Assembly (NCBI GenBank): GCA_965223435.1
Contig: CBDCWQ010000022.1
Span: 868,001-932,000, forward strand
From: CBDCWQ01 sp965223435
Lineage (GTDB): Bacteria; Myxococcota; Kuafuiibacteriia; Kuafuiibacteriales; Kuafuiibacteriaceae
Direction: 5' to 3'
DNA length: 64,000 nt
In this document: positions 36,155 to 44,904 of the stretch, piece after piece
Position numbering within the stretch: the stretch's first letter is position 1
How the letters are laid out: each line of letters starts with the position of its first letter
Made by a program: the position numbers and the translations under genes
The notes under the pieces: generated by a model
Told to the model about the DNA's origin: nothing
The model's input: only the letters and a program-made list of their open reading frames with translations
Database searches by the model: none

Positions 36155-37095
36155 ATCGAGACCCCAACCGGCGCAGTCGAAGACTCACAAAGCCCTTGCG
36201 CCACGTGGTCGATGATCGAACGCCGTCCTTGCTTGAGCGCAACGCTGATCTCGATACGGCGAACGTCCTCGGGAACCCCGTCTCGAAAAGTCTGCCGGGC
36301 CACAAGAGCGCGCTCCAGGCGCCTGAATTCGCGGGTACCGAGCAAAAGCGGGCTAGGCGTCTTCTGGAGATGCCCGTTGAGCGAATTGCGCTCGTCCTCA
36401 CTAAAAGGATTGCTCGGCATGCGGTTCAAAATCATAGCACGCACGGGTATAGACAGTGCTCGAAGACCACTTGCCAGTTCGAGCGATTCGGTCACCGGCA
36501 GATCCTCCGGAAGCGTGACCAGCACCGCCGCAGTCCGATCTCCATCCGTGAGGACATCGAGGCCTTCGCGGATGGCATCGCCAACCAGTCCCGATGAAAT
36601 GACCTTGAGCACCGTTTTGGGCAAAGAAACAAAAGCCAAGGCATGCCCCGAAGCTGGTAGATCAACCACAATATGGTCAAACTGTCCTGAGCGAATAAGC
36701 GTGACGAGCTGATACAACGTTCCGATCTCGGGAAACGAAGGGGCTGCGAGAAGAAAGCGTCGCAGCGCAGCCGATTTCATGGCCGCATCCACCACAACTT
36801 TCACTTTGAGGGCCGCACGCAAAAACAGCTTGTGCCCGGTCGACGGGCATACCCGAACGCCAAAAAGACCGGGCTGAATGCGCCGCGGTTCCTCAGGGTC
36901 CGCGGCCGGTAAACCAAAGTGGGCAAAAAGCTCGGACCGGCCCGAAGGCTCAGGTGCCACTTCGGCCACAAGAACCCTCTTCCCTGAACGGTGCATAGAC
37001 TTCGCCAAAGAGGCGGTCACGGTCGTCTTCCCGACACCTCCCTTGCCGGTCACAAGAACGAGCTGGCGATCCCAGATGGAGGCCCCGGCGGTCAC
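36151..37095 (-). CDS. ArsA/GET3-like ATPase, second copy
   Basis: 314-residue partner of the previous protein and first in their operon. Walker A is GKGGVGKTTVTASLA (residues about 17-31). EVAPEPSGRSELFAHFG follows in place of the usual Asp-Pro motif, and IVVDLPASGHALAFV is the Walker B region. The two copies differ in length and in switch residues, suggesting distinct roles. Expressed divergently from the pseudouridine synthase gene. Confidence 0.85.
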   Translation of the reverse strand: MTAGASIWDRQLVLVTGKGGVGKTTVTASLAKSMHRSGKRVLVAEVAPEPSGRSELFAHFGLPAADPEEPRRIQPGLFGVRVCPSTGHKLFLRAALKVKVVVDAAMKSAALRRFLLAAPSFPEIGTLYQLVTLIRSGQFDHIVVDLPASGHALAFVSLPKTVLKVISSGLVGDAIREGLDVLTDGDRTAAVLVTLPEDLPVTESLELASGLRALSIPVRAMILNRMPSNPFSEDERNSLNGHLQKTPSPLLLGTREFRRLERALVARQTFRDGVPEDVRRIEISVALKQGRRSIIDHVAQGLCESSTAPVGVSM

Positions 37096-37273
37096 CGATT
37101 TGACTCAATGACACGCTCCTCGGCGGGGGGAAAGGGGCAAGTCTCGGAAGCAGCCCAAAACCATCCATCTTTGGGGGGCCGTCGGCACGGGTCCCTCGAG
37201 ACGGCGCGGCCACCAAGACTGGTTGTTTCCCTTACAGGGTCAGGGCCCTTGACCGACGACGGTGACAACAGAG

Positions 37274-38059
37274 ATGCCGAGGAACAGCGTGGTCACCCTT
37301 TCCGAGAAACTGAGACGTATCCGCGTCATTTTCGAGGATGAGGCCCTTTTGGTGGTGAACAAGCCTCCGGGTCTTGCGGTCCACGGCGGGGCCGGCAACA
37401 ACGCCCCCACCGTGCTTTCACTGATTCAAGCCGCAAGCAGCGGGGATGCGCCTCTTCGACTGGGTCATCGCATCGATCGGGGTACAAGCGGCGTCCTGAT
37501 TCTCGCCAAGTCCAAAGAAGTCTGCCAGGCGCTCGGCCGGGCGTGGCCCCGCGTCGAAAAAGACTACCTGGCGGTCGCCTTCGGCCGCGTGGCCTCCGGC
37601 GCCATCAATCAGCCCCTCATGACCAAAGATGGAAAGCGCCAAGCCGCCACAACGGCGATCGTCACGGCCACATTTCTGGAAGCCGTTGAGCCCGCCGTCA
37701 GCCTGGTTCACGCCCGCCTGCTGACGGGCCGCCTCCACCAAATCAGGCGACATCTTCAAAGCATCGGAAATCCGGTCGTCCTTGACCGGCAGTACGGCGA
37801 TTTTCCTGCCAATCGGCGATGGAAAGCCACCGTCCGAGAACGATGCGGGCAAGCCCCCAAGCATCTGTTGCTCCATAGCTGGAGACTGACGTTTTCGCAC
37901 CCGATGGACGGGCGACCCATCTGTGTGTCCTGCCCCCCACCACCGGCCTGGAAGGCTCCCATGGAAAGCGTGGGGCTCAGCCGGGAACAGTGGCTCCAGA
38001 TCACCCCCCCCACATCGGAAGAATCCCCTTGCCCCGCGCCGAAGGAGTCGGGACATTAA
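37274..38059 (+). CDS. RluA-family pseudouridine synthase
   Basis: 261 residues. It converts uridine to pseudouridine in RNA. The catalytic Asp is in HRIDRGTSGVLILAKS (residue about 69). Other family parts are LLVVNKPPGLAVHGG, EKDYLAVAFG, LLTGRLHQIRRHLQSIGNPVVLD and LLLHSWRLTFSHP. No S4 domain precedes it, which suits RluC/D relatives lacking S4 or TruC-like enzymes. The RNA target cannot be named from sequence. A GTG at 37262 could add four residues. Confidence 0.85.
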   Translation: MPRNSVVTLSEKLRRIRVIFEDEALLVVNKPPGLAVHGGAGNNAPTVLSLIQAASSGDAPLRLGHRIDRGTSGVLILAKSKEVCQALGRAWPRVEKDYLAVAFGRVASGAINQPLMTKDGKRQAATTAIVTATFLEAVEPAVSLVHARLLTGRLHQIRRHLQSIGNPVVLDRQYGDFPANRRWKATVRERCGQAPKHLLLHSWRLTFSHPMDGRPICVSCPPPPAWKAPMESVGLSREQWLQITPPTSEESPCPAPKESGH

Positions 38060-38094
38060 CTCGAGGCCCCCGAGAGTCTCCCCCTGGACCACCC

Positions 38095-40230
38095 ATGCTC
38101 TGCTCCCGCTGTGGAATCCCCAATCGGACGTACGCGAAGCAGTGCCTTCGCTGCGGCCAGCCTTTGGTCAAGGATGCGGCGCAGCGGGGCGGCTCACCCC
38201 GGGGCTCCGCACGCAAACCCCGAAGAACAGCCCCGGCCCCCGCCCGCCCGCAACCGAACTCCATGATTCCGACCGCGCCCTTATCAACCACCAAGGCCGG
38301 CAACTGGGAAGCCCCCCCGGCTTCAGAACCGGACCCCGCACTTCCCCGCTTCCCTACACCCGCCCACCTGCTCTCTCCGCTGCGCGAGCCAAGGCGCCCA
38401 AAAGCAACAAAAACCCAACCAGTCACCACCCAACCCCCGCTGGAACCATGGGAAGAAATCATTCGAGCAACTTTGATTGACGCCGCAAAACAAACGGCAG
38501 ACGAAGGGCCGCCTTCACCGCCCAAAGAGGGGCGCGCCCCCCCCAAACAGCATCAGCCGACCCCCGGGCCCCAAGAACTTTCGCCCCAAGCGGCCCAGCC
38601 GCAAACACCATCCCCCACTGCAAAAAGACTGGCCACCGACCCCAAACGGAAAGAACCCACTCGCCATCCCCATGCGCCCCGTCCACGCGCTCACCAAGAG
38701 CCGCCGGCCCCAAAAGCCGCCCCAGCCTGGACAGACTCGGCTCCACCGAGTTTCCTCATGCGAAAGCCAAGCCCACCGAGCCCCAAACCGGGCGCGGCTT
38801 TGCAAGAACCGAAACGCCAAGCTCAAAAAAAAGCCCCCGCTCCCGGGCAAGCGAAACCTGTGCAAACCGCCCCGGCGGTGCCGCCAAAACTACCCACGCG
38901 CAAGCCCACGAAGCCGAAGCCGCAAAGTCCCGCCGGACGGCATACAACCCCACCGAGCACACCCGCGCCCAGTTCAACCCAACCCAAAACAGCACCCCAA
39001 AACCCCGCCGGCGTAGCGCCCAAGCTAGCCAAAGCAAAACCAGCACCAGAGGGGCCAAGCGCGCCGCACCCCACCTCGCCAAAACTTCACACCCATGAAC
39101 TGGAGAATGCGAGAACTCTGCCACGCAAACATCAAGAGCCAGCCAAGCCAAGTGCTCGCTCCAAACCCTCGATCCACGAACCGCCAACCGCGCGACAAGG
39201 CACGAACGATCGCCCGGGCTCGACAAAAATCCGGGGGGACGAGCCGACCAGAATCAGACCGCAAGGGCCAATCCAGCCGGACCTGAGCGCAACAACCATG
39301 CCGGGGCACGAGCCGACCAGAATCAGACCACAACAGGTATCGCTGCCAGACCCCGGCGTGACAAAAACGCCCGGACACGAGCCCACCAAAATCAGACCGC
39401 AAGAAACACCTCCGTCAGAGCCGGCTCCACCGACTGATCCGAAACGCAAAAAAACGGAAGACCAAAACCAGACCCCGGAGGACTCATTGCTCCGGAACCC
39501 GCCGGTCAGACTCCCCGGGTCCCCGGTTGATCACCCTTCCGAAACCCAAAGACACGAACCGCCAACCGAGCGGGCACGGCCCGTACAACCGGATAGCCCG
39601 GCCCCGCCCGCAGAACACGAGCATGCCCTACGACCGATGGAAACCGTGTCACCTCGGCTGCTTGAAAATGCCCAGGCATCCGGGCCCAGCGGACAAAGCC
39701 GAGAGGCCACTGAGCTGGAAACTCAGCGGTATTTTCGCCTCAGCTCAAGGGCACGGAGGTTCGTTGCAATCGTAATCGACGGCAGCCTCATCCTCGCACT
39801 CATCGTCGGCATCATCTCGATAGGAGCACTCGGGGAACGAGCCAAAGCCAGCCTCACGACCAACCCAGACATCCTCGTAGATCTTGCGCTGGAGGGCGTT
39901 CTTTGGATCCCATGCCTCGGGCTTTTGTTGTTGGCGGGCGTATCCACCGCTGCCAGCCACGCCCTTGTTGGAAGAACCCTGGGTAAGATGGCCGTGGGAA
40001 TCGAACTCGTGGCCTACCACTCCGGAGAAAAGCCTGGGCCCGGTCGTTCGGCGGTCCGTGCGCTTCTTGCGGTCTTGGGTACCGCGCTTGGGGGTGCGGG
40101 CTACCTGTGGTTGATCGTCGACCCAAAAGCACGAACACTGCACGACGTGTGCTCCGGAACCGCGGCCGTTGTGTCTTCTTCTCAAAGAGAGGTGGTCGCT
40201 CCCAAGGTATCGTCAGATGGTTTTGTATAG
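38095..40230 (+). CDS. Zinc-ribbon, proline-rich, RDD membrane protein
   Basis: 711 residues in three parts. Residues 1-25 are a zinc ribbon (CSRCG...CLRCG). Residues about 30-560 are a low-complexity Pro/Lys/Ala stretch with very biased C-rich, G-poor codons; it includes three 23-residue repeats with the core EPT(R/K)IRPQ. Residues about 565-705 are an RDD domain with two or three membrane helices (SRARRFVAIVIDGSLILALIVG; ALVGRTLGKMAVGIELV). The final residues, VAPKVSSDGFV, are coded by the left 36-bp direct repeat. The start at 38095 puts the zinc ribbon first; it is 35 bases after rluA. Function unknown; the layout suits a membrane-bound scaffold. Confidence 0.8.
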   Translation: MLCSRCGIPNRTYAKQCLRCGQPLVKDAAQRGGSPRGSARKPRRTAPAPARPQPNSMIPTAPLSTTKAGNWEAPPASEPDPALPRFPTPAHLLSPLREPRRPKATKTQPVTTQPPLEPWEEIIRATLIDAAKQTADEGPPSPPKEGRAPPKQHQPTPGPQELSPQAAQPQTPSPTAKRLATDPKRKEPTRHPHAPRPRAHQEPPAPKAAPAWTDSAPPSFLMRKPSPPSPKPGAALQEPKRQAQKKAPAPGQAKPVQTAPAVPPKLPTRKPTKPKPQSPAGRHTTPPSTPAPSSTQPKTAPQNPAGVAPKLAKAKPAPEGPSAPHPTSPKLHTHELENARTLPRKHQEPAKPSARSKPSIHEPPTARQGTNDRPGSTKIRGDEPTRIRPQGPIQPDLSATTMPGHEPTRIRPQQVSLPDPGVTKTPGHEPTKIRPQETPPSEPAPPTDPKRKKTEDQNQTPEDSLLRNPPVRLPGSPVDHPSETQRHEPPTERARPVQPDSPAPPAEHEHALRPMETVSPRLLENAQASGPSGQSREATELETQRYFRLSSRARRFVAIVIDGSLILALIVGIISIGALGERAKASLTTNPDILVDLALEGVLWIPCLGLLLLAGVSTAASHALVGRTLGKMAVGIELVAYHSGEKPGPGRSAVRALLAVLGTALGGAGYLWLIVDPKARTLHDVCSGTAAVVSSSQREVVAPKVSSDGFV
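39238..39402 (+). repeat. 69-bp coding repeat, three units
   Basis: Units start at 39238, 39307 and 39376, exactly 69 bases apart. Each opens with a conserved 27-base core coding (D/H)EPT(R/K)IRPQ, followed by a more variable Pro-rich spacer. The constant Thr suggests a docking or phosphorylation site, which is inference. Confidence 0.85.
40195..40230. repeat. Left 36-bp direct repeat (candidate attL)
   Basis: From gtcgctcccaagg to gttttgtatag, forming the last 12 codons of the RDD gene including its stop. It matches 60408-60443 at 33 of 36 positions in the same orientation. The two copies bracket the mobile-element-rich region. Confidence 0.7.
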
Positions 40231-40287
40231 CTATCTAAATTAAACCTCGAACAAGCGCATAAAGAAAGTGAGATTGACCGGTAGACC

Positions 40288-40349
40288 CGAAAAGTCCGGT
40301 GTTTAGAGTCGTTTTGCACTCCAACTCCAAACACCGAAAGGACTTTTCG
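40288..40349 (+). promoter_or_regulatory. Hairpin covering transposase ribosome binding site
   Basis: Arm one (40288-40304, cgaaaagtccggtgttt) pairs with arm two (40329-40349), which reads aaacacc-gaaa-ggacttttcg, leaving a 4-nt bulge and a 24-nt loop. The putative Shine-Dalgarno sequence AAAGGA lies within arm two, 7 bases before the GTG start at 40351. Folding would hide it, as known for other insertion sequences that guard against read-through transcription. Confidence 0.6.
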
Positions 40350-40350
40350 A

Positions 40351-41334
40351 GTGAAGAGAACAATACAACGTCGGATCGCGGCGAAGAAGAGAAAAGTAGA
40401 ACAGCGCCTTGCGAAGGCTCTGGTCGCGGATGCGCCCCGGCCCATGCTCGGTCGGGGCAATATCAAGTACGAGTTGGCGGATCGGGCGCAGGGTATTGCC
40501 TGCGGAGGCATCGGTTTGATCGATCGTATGGTCCAGAAAGTCCATCTGGCGAAGCGAATCGATGAACGGGTTCAGGTGCTGAAGCGGCACAGCCCTTACC
40601 ACGAGTCCGATCACGTCCTCAATATCGCCTACAATGGACTATGCGGCGGGCGTGTTCTGGAAGATATCGAATTGCGCCGTAACAATGAAGCCTTCCTTAA
40701 TGCGTTGGGGGCGAAATCGATCCCAGACCCCACCACCGCTGGAGATTTCTGCCGTCGTTTTGGAGTCGATGACATCGAACATCTGATGACGGCGTTCAAC
40801 GAGACACGGCTGGAGGTGTGGCGGAGGCAGCCGAAGGCCTTCACCGACGAAACGGCGCGGATCGATGCGGACGGAACGCTCGTGCCCACCACGGGAGAAT
40901 GCAAAGCGGGAATGGACATCTCCTACAACGGCGTGTGGGGCTATCATCCTCTGGTGGTCTCGCTTGCGAATACGCAGGAGCCCCTTTTTATCATCAACCG
41001 GCCTGGGAACAGTGTGTCGTCCGAGGGCGTCGTGCCTCTGTATGATGCGTCCATTGTACTTTGTCGTCGAGCAGGCTTCACGGATATCTTGCTTCGCGGT
41101 GATACGGACTTCTCACGGACAAGCGCTGCATTCGACCGGTGGACCGAGGACGGTGTGCGGTTCATTTTTGGCTACAAAGCCTGGAAGAACCTGGTGAATG
41201 CCGTGGAACAACAGCCTGAGAAGCTCTATCACGAGCTGGTGAGGAGGGCGGAGCGGGCGATCGCAACCAAGCCCCGCATGAGTAGGAGCACCAAAAGTGA
41301 GGGGAAAACGACCTTTTCTGATCACGAAATTTGA
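40351..41334 (+). pseudogene. IS1380-family transposase, 3'-truncated
   Basis: 327 residues that match the N-terminal two thirds of IS1380-type DDE transposases. Visible parts are YHESDHVLNIAYNGLCGGRVLEDIE, the first catalytic Asp in ARIDADGTLVPTTGECKAGMD and the second in DILLRGDTDFSRT. Full-length relatives have about 450-500 residues. Homologous-looking sequence fades after about 41280, the catalytic Glu region is absent, and the frame stops at 41334. The start is GTG 40351. The remaining part was probably replaced by the next element, so it should be inactive. Confidence 0.75.
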
Positions 41335-41421
41335 GGTCTGGATAAAAAGCCCCCTCAAAGAATTTGACCAAACCCTCTGAGGAGGCCGATCTCCGACGTT
41401 GCTAAACCAACGGAGGAGATA

Positions 41422-41991
41422 ATGCTGACTCAATGGCGCGGCGATGCCAAATTTTATAATGATCTTTTAAAGTTCGATGAGAAGTTTCTTGAGCTCGGTC
41501 AGCAGAAAGGCTGCCCCCATTGTGGCGGCCGGCTAGATCGAGCGGATTACCCCCGAAAGCCCCGAGGCCTCCCCGAAGAGGTTGAAGAAGCCTATGCCCT
41601 ACGATTGAGTCTCTGCTGCCGAGAGGATGGCTGCCGCCGTCGCCTGACACCTCCGTCTCTCCGATTTTTTGGCCGGAGAGTCTACGCGGGGGCAGTGTTT
41701 CTTTTTATCAGCGCGCTTTTTTCAGACCCGGTGGAATCGATGTCTTCGGCCGCGAAGAAAGTCGAGGTCCCCAAGCGTACGGTGGGGCGTTGGCTTTTAT
41801 GGTGGAAAGAAAAATTCAGGGCGACTCTCTTTTGGAGAATCGCCGGTGCACGATTCTTGCCACCGATCCCAACATCCAGTTTTGCCTATTCCTTGGTGGC
41901 CCGTTTTTACGACACCTGTTTTTCGGAAGCGATGAAAAAGACACTCCATTTTATTGCACCGGTGACCACGAAATCGTCACCCAAGATGTAA
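41422..41991 (+). pseudogene. Zinc-ribbon transposon-associated protein, truncated
   Basis: 189 residues with an N-terminal zinc-ribbon-like part (CPHCGG...CCREDGCRRR), then RLTPPSLRFFGRRVYAGAVFLF and a probable helix-turn-helix (KKVEVPKRTVGRWLLWWKEKF). I recall similar proteins next to DDE transposases in planctomycetes and myxobacteria but cannot name the family. GGAGG precedes the ATG. The stop codon TAA at 41989-41991 belongs to the terminal repeat of the IS66 element, so the gene was cut by that insertion; its 3' part is not recognisable on the other side. Confidence 0.6.
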
Positions 41992-42050
41992 CTGTTCATT
42001 TTGGGGCGTCTGGTCAGGCCCACTTCATGGTGTAACTTTGGGGTCTGCGC

Positions 42051-42299
42051 TCAATGTGCAGCAGGTGTGGAGTTCTGAAGGTTATTCTCGCGAAGGAAAT
42101 CTTCGAGCGCGGTTTGCCAGTTGGCTGGCAAGAGCTGATCGAGCTCCCGGTTCGGCCAAGTGTCGATGTTGGCGATGATGCTAGGAAGGTACTTTCCACA
42201 ATCGACGCCTGCCGCGTCGGCGGTGGAGACAACCGAAAGGACATCGGCGAATCGCTCGGCGCCTCCCCTGGAGCCAGCAAAGAGCCAGGACTTTCTTCC
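42051..42299 (-). pseudogene. tnpC: IS66 transposase, C-terminal fragment
   Basis: Minus-strand reading gives GRKSWLFAGSRGGAERFADV, then a Leu-rich tail ending NNLQNSTPAAH and a TGA at 42053-42051. This is the conserved C-terminal portion of IS66 transposases that is absent from the main tnpC frame at 44905-46221. Joining the two pieces restores one 521-residue protein with no frame change. Confidence 0.85.
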
Positions 42300-42367
42300 G
42301 GAAGCAGGTCCAAGGCCATTGTGCCCATATCGGATTTAGAGCACGTGTCACGTACCCGTGGCACCCA

Positions 42368-42799
42368 ATGTTCGGCAATGAAGTTGACGTTGCCTACGAG
42401 GAGGTACGGCGAGGAGAGAGAGTTTACGTCTGCTTCCTTCCAGACGACTCTGGAGTGGTGATTCCGCGCTGGATGTTCGAGGTAGCGACCTGCGAGGGGA
42501 TGAAGCTAGGGAGGCGCCAGGCCTCGCTGGTCGCGTTGCTGGAGCTAGAGAAGCTGGTGTCGGCCGTAAGACTCGATCCGGGAACGGCAGGGAGCAAGAA
42601 TCCACCGAAGGAGGACTCCAATGCCGAATCAACCCACCGCGAATCATGCGGGGAACAAAGTAACACAGCTTCCGCTGTTCAACACCACGATCCCTATCGA
42701 AAATCTGGATTTCGCATACCAAAAGATGACGGTCGAAGTTCTGGCGAGGCTCTTGCTGGAGGCCAGCGGATTCAAAGTAAGAGCGGAGGTGCGCAATGA
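42368..42799 (+). CDS. Small accessory protein of recombinase element
   Basis: The conserved part is at the N-terminus: the frame is open upstream of the ATG and reads VTYPWHPMFGNEVDVAYEEV, a pattern familiar from first genes of such recombinase elements. The ATG at 42368 falls inside this conserved stretch, so the true start may be a non-ATG codon further left. GVVIPRWMFE and RRQASLVALLELEKLV follow. After about residue 72 the frame runs on over the next gene to a stop at 42799 with no conserved look. Function unknown; perhaps a helper or DNA-binding protein. Confidence 0.55.
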   Translation: MFGNEVDVAYEEVRRGERVYVCFLPDDSGVVIPRWMFEVATCEGMKLGRRQASLVALLELEKLVSAVRLDPGTAGSKNPPKEDSNAESTHRESCGEQSNTASAVQHHDPYRKSGFRIPKDDGRSSGEALAGGQRIQSKSGGAQ

Positions 42800-42809
42800 A
42801 GCCTCGTGA
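42621..42809 (+). CDS. Second small accessory protein of recombinase element
   Basis: 62 residues starting MPNQPTANHAGNKVTQLPLF, ending in a helix-rich part with VEVLARLLLEASGF. Short proteins of this kind, with a VSQLPLF-like start, usually come just before the recombinase in these elements. It overlaps the recombinase start by 14 bases in another frame. A GGAGGA sits 9 bases before its ATG. Role unknown. Confidence 0.6.
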   Translation: MPNQPTANHAGNKVTQLPLFNTTIPIENLDFAYQKMTVEVLARLLLEASGFKVRAEVRNEAS

Positions 42810-44880
42810 ACTTCCCTCGGATGTCGTTCGACGTCGAGCAATCGTCTATGTGCGGCAATCAACCAGTATTCAGGTCAGCGAAAATCTCGAGAGCCAACGT
42901 AGGCAGTACGAGCTGGTCGACTTGGCAAAAAGCTATGGTTTTAAGGACGTTGCTGTCATCGATGCCGATCTCGGTGTCTCTGCCAGCGGCACCGTAGAGC
43001 GCCCTGGTTTTCGAAATTTGGTGGGCCAAATTTGCGAAGGCATCGTCGGCGCAGTGTTCTGCCTCGAAGCTTCGCGTTTGGCTCGCAATGGACGCGATTG
43101 GCATCACTTGATGGAACTATGTGCGCTCGTTGATGCCCGCGTCATCGATGCCGACGGGGTTTATAATCCAAAGATGCCCAACGATCGGCTGCTCCTCGGA
43201 CTGAAAGGAACGATGAGTGAGTTCGAACTCACGGTGCTCCGACGTCGGCTTCTTGATGCTGCGAGGGCCAAGGCTCGACGCGGTGAACTGCGAATGCCTG
43301 TTCCTGTTGGGTATCTTTGGCCGCGAGACACTGGTCTGGTTATGGATCCGGATCAAAGAGTGCAGGAGGTCATTCGAACCGTTTTCCGACTGTTTGAGCG
43401 TCACGGTAGTGCGCGACAAGTCTTGCTCCACATGCGCAAGGAGGGGATCGTGTTTCCTCGCCCCGCAGACGCAAAGCAACTCACTCGTTTGACGTGGCGC
43501 GCTCCGTGCTACCGCAACGTAATCTCGGTGCTCCAGAATCCGTTCTATGCTGGCGCGTATGCGTACGGAAAATCTCAGGTGCAGACCAGAATCGTGGATG
43601 GGCAGGTCCGAAAGTCATACGGACGGGCCCGCTCCCGTGAAGACTGGATCATTATTCGGGACCACCACGAAGGCTACGTTTCCTGGGAGCAGCATGAAGG
43701 AATTCAGAAGAGGCTATCTCAGAACAGTTTTTCGAAGTCTTCCGGTGCCGCAAAATCCGCCCGTGGCGGGTTGGCACTTATGGCCGGTCTCCTTCGCTGC
43801 CGCCGCTGCGGTCGCATGCTCCAGGTCTCCTACGGAGGCAGAGGCATCCCCAAGCCCCGCTACTCATGCCGGCGTGGAAACGAAATGCAGGGACTTAAGC
43901 CGTGCATTACATTTGGGGCCAGTCGCCCGGATCTCGCAGTGGGATCTGAGATCCTTGCCGTGGTCCAGCCACTCGCGATAGAAGCGGCCATCATGGCCGA
44001 GCAGAATGCGGAGCTCCAAATCCAAGAGAGGCATCGAGCATATGAGCTGGAACGCCAGCAAGCAGAATACGAAGAGAGACTCGCCGCGCGTCGTTATCAA
44101 TCCGTAGATCCAGACAATCGACTTGTCGCATCCGAGCTTGAGGCGCGATGGAATACGGCGATCGAAAAACTGCGTTCGTGCGAGGCAAAGATCACCGAGA
44201 AGCGTTCTCAAACGATAGTGCCACCAAAACGCGAGGAACTCCTAAAGCTCGCCGATGAGCTTCAAAAAGTGTGGACCGCACCAACTACGGAGCAGCGCAC
44301 TAAACAGAGACTTATACGAACGCTCATCGAAGAGATCTTAGTAGACGTCGATGACTCCACAAGGGAGATTGTCCTTGTTATTCACTGGCGTGGCGGAAGG
44401 CATTCGGAGCTTCGTGTCCGTAAACCGAAACCGGGAGAGCACACCATGCGAAATTCTCCTGAAGTGGAGGAAACCATTCGGCAGATGGGCACCCGGTGGT
44501 CCGATGATCATATCGCAGCCACACTGAACCGAATGGGGACGAAGACTCCGTACGGCCACACCTGGAACGCACGAAGGGTATCTCAATTCCGTCGCAGCAA
44601 AGGCATTCCAGGATACGAATCCGCCATCAAGGACGGAAAATGCCTCACGATGTCAGAAACTGCTGAGAAACTAGGGGTCAGTGCCCATGCGGTCAGAAAG
44701 CTTATTCAGGAGAAAATTCTCCCCGCAAAGCAACACGTCTTCGATGCTCCCTGGCAGATACAGGCAACTGATCTTGAAAAACCCGAGGTACAAGAGGCCC
44801 TCAAGAACCGGCAAAGGCGCGCAGGGCGCCCGTGTCGAATTTCCCGTGACGATCGAACTTTAGAGATTCCAGGTATTTAA
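42796..44880 (+). CDS. Large serine recombinase
   Basis: 694 residues. The resolvase domain has the nucleophile Ser in AIVYVRQSTSIQVSENLESQRRQ (residue about 22) and the conserved SRLARNGRDWHHL. A recombinase domain covers about residues 165-270. A zinc ribbon (CRRCGRML...YSCRRG) is near residue 335, then a long coiled coil (about 390-500). The extra C-terminal part looks like helix-turn-helix segments (MSETAEKLGVSAHAVRKLI). It should insert and excise its element without terminal repeats. It looks intact. Confidence 0.9.
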   Translation: MKPRELPSDVVRRRAIVYVRQSTSIQVSENLESQRRQYELVDLAKSYGFKDVAVIDADLGVSASGTVERPGFRNLVGQICEGIVGAVFCLEASRLARNGRDWHHLMELCALVDARVIDADGVYNPKMPNDRLLLGLKGTMSEFELTVLRRRLLDAARAKARRGELRMPVPVGYLWPRDTGLVMDPDQRVQEVIRTVFRLFERHGSARQVLLHMRKEGIVFPRPADAKQLTRLTWRAPCYRNVISVLQNPFYAGAYAYGKSQVQTRIVDGQVRKSYGRARSREDWIIIRDHHEGYVSWEQHEGIQKRLSQNSFSKSSGAAKSARGGLALMAGLLRCRRCGRMLQVSYGGRGIPKPRYSCRRGNEMQGLKPCITFGASRPDLAVGSEILAVVQPLAIEAAIMAEQNAELQIQERHRAYELERQQAEYEERLAARRYQSVDPDNRLVASELEARWNTAIEKLRSCEAKITEKRSQTIVPPKREELLKLADELQKVWTAPTTEQRTKQRLIRTLIEEILVDVDDSTREIVLVIHWRGGRHSELRVRKPKPGEHTMRNSPEVEETIRQMGTRWSDDHIAATLNRMGTKTPYGHTWNARRVSQFRRSKGIPGYESAIKDGKCLTMSETAEKLGVSAHAVRKLIQEKILPAKQHVFDAPWQIQATDLEKPEVQEALKNRQRRAGRPCRISRDDRTLEIPGI

Positions 44881-44904
44881 GGAGGTACCGCATAATGAAA
44901 CCAA

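Larger units (their letters stand above)
42300..44904 (+). mobile_element. Serine-recombinase element inside IS66
   Basis: About 2,605 bases inserted in the IS66 tnpC gene; borders are accurate to about 2 bases because outside sequence rejoins in frame. It carries two small accessory genes and a 694-residue serine recombinase, all on the plus strand. Its ends show no inverted repeats, as expected for large serine recombinases. The ends read ggaagcaggtcc on the left and cataatgaaacca on the right. Confidence 0.8.

Noticed and set aside
37990..38095. Longer N-terminus of the RDD protein overlapping rluA
   Set aside because: It would overlap the pseudouridine synthase and displace the zinc ribbon from the N-terminus; the ATG at 38095 fits better.
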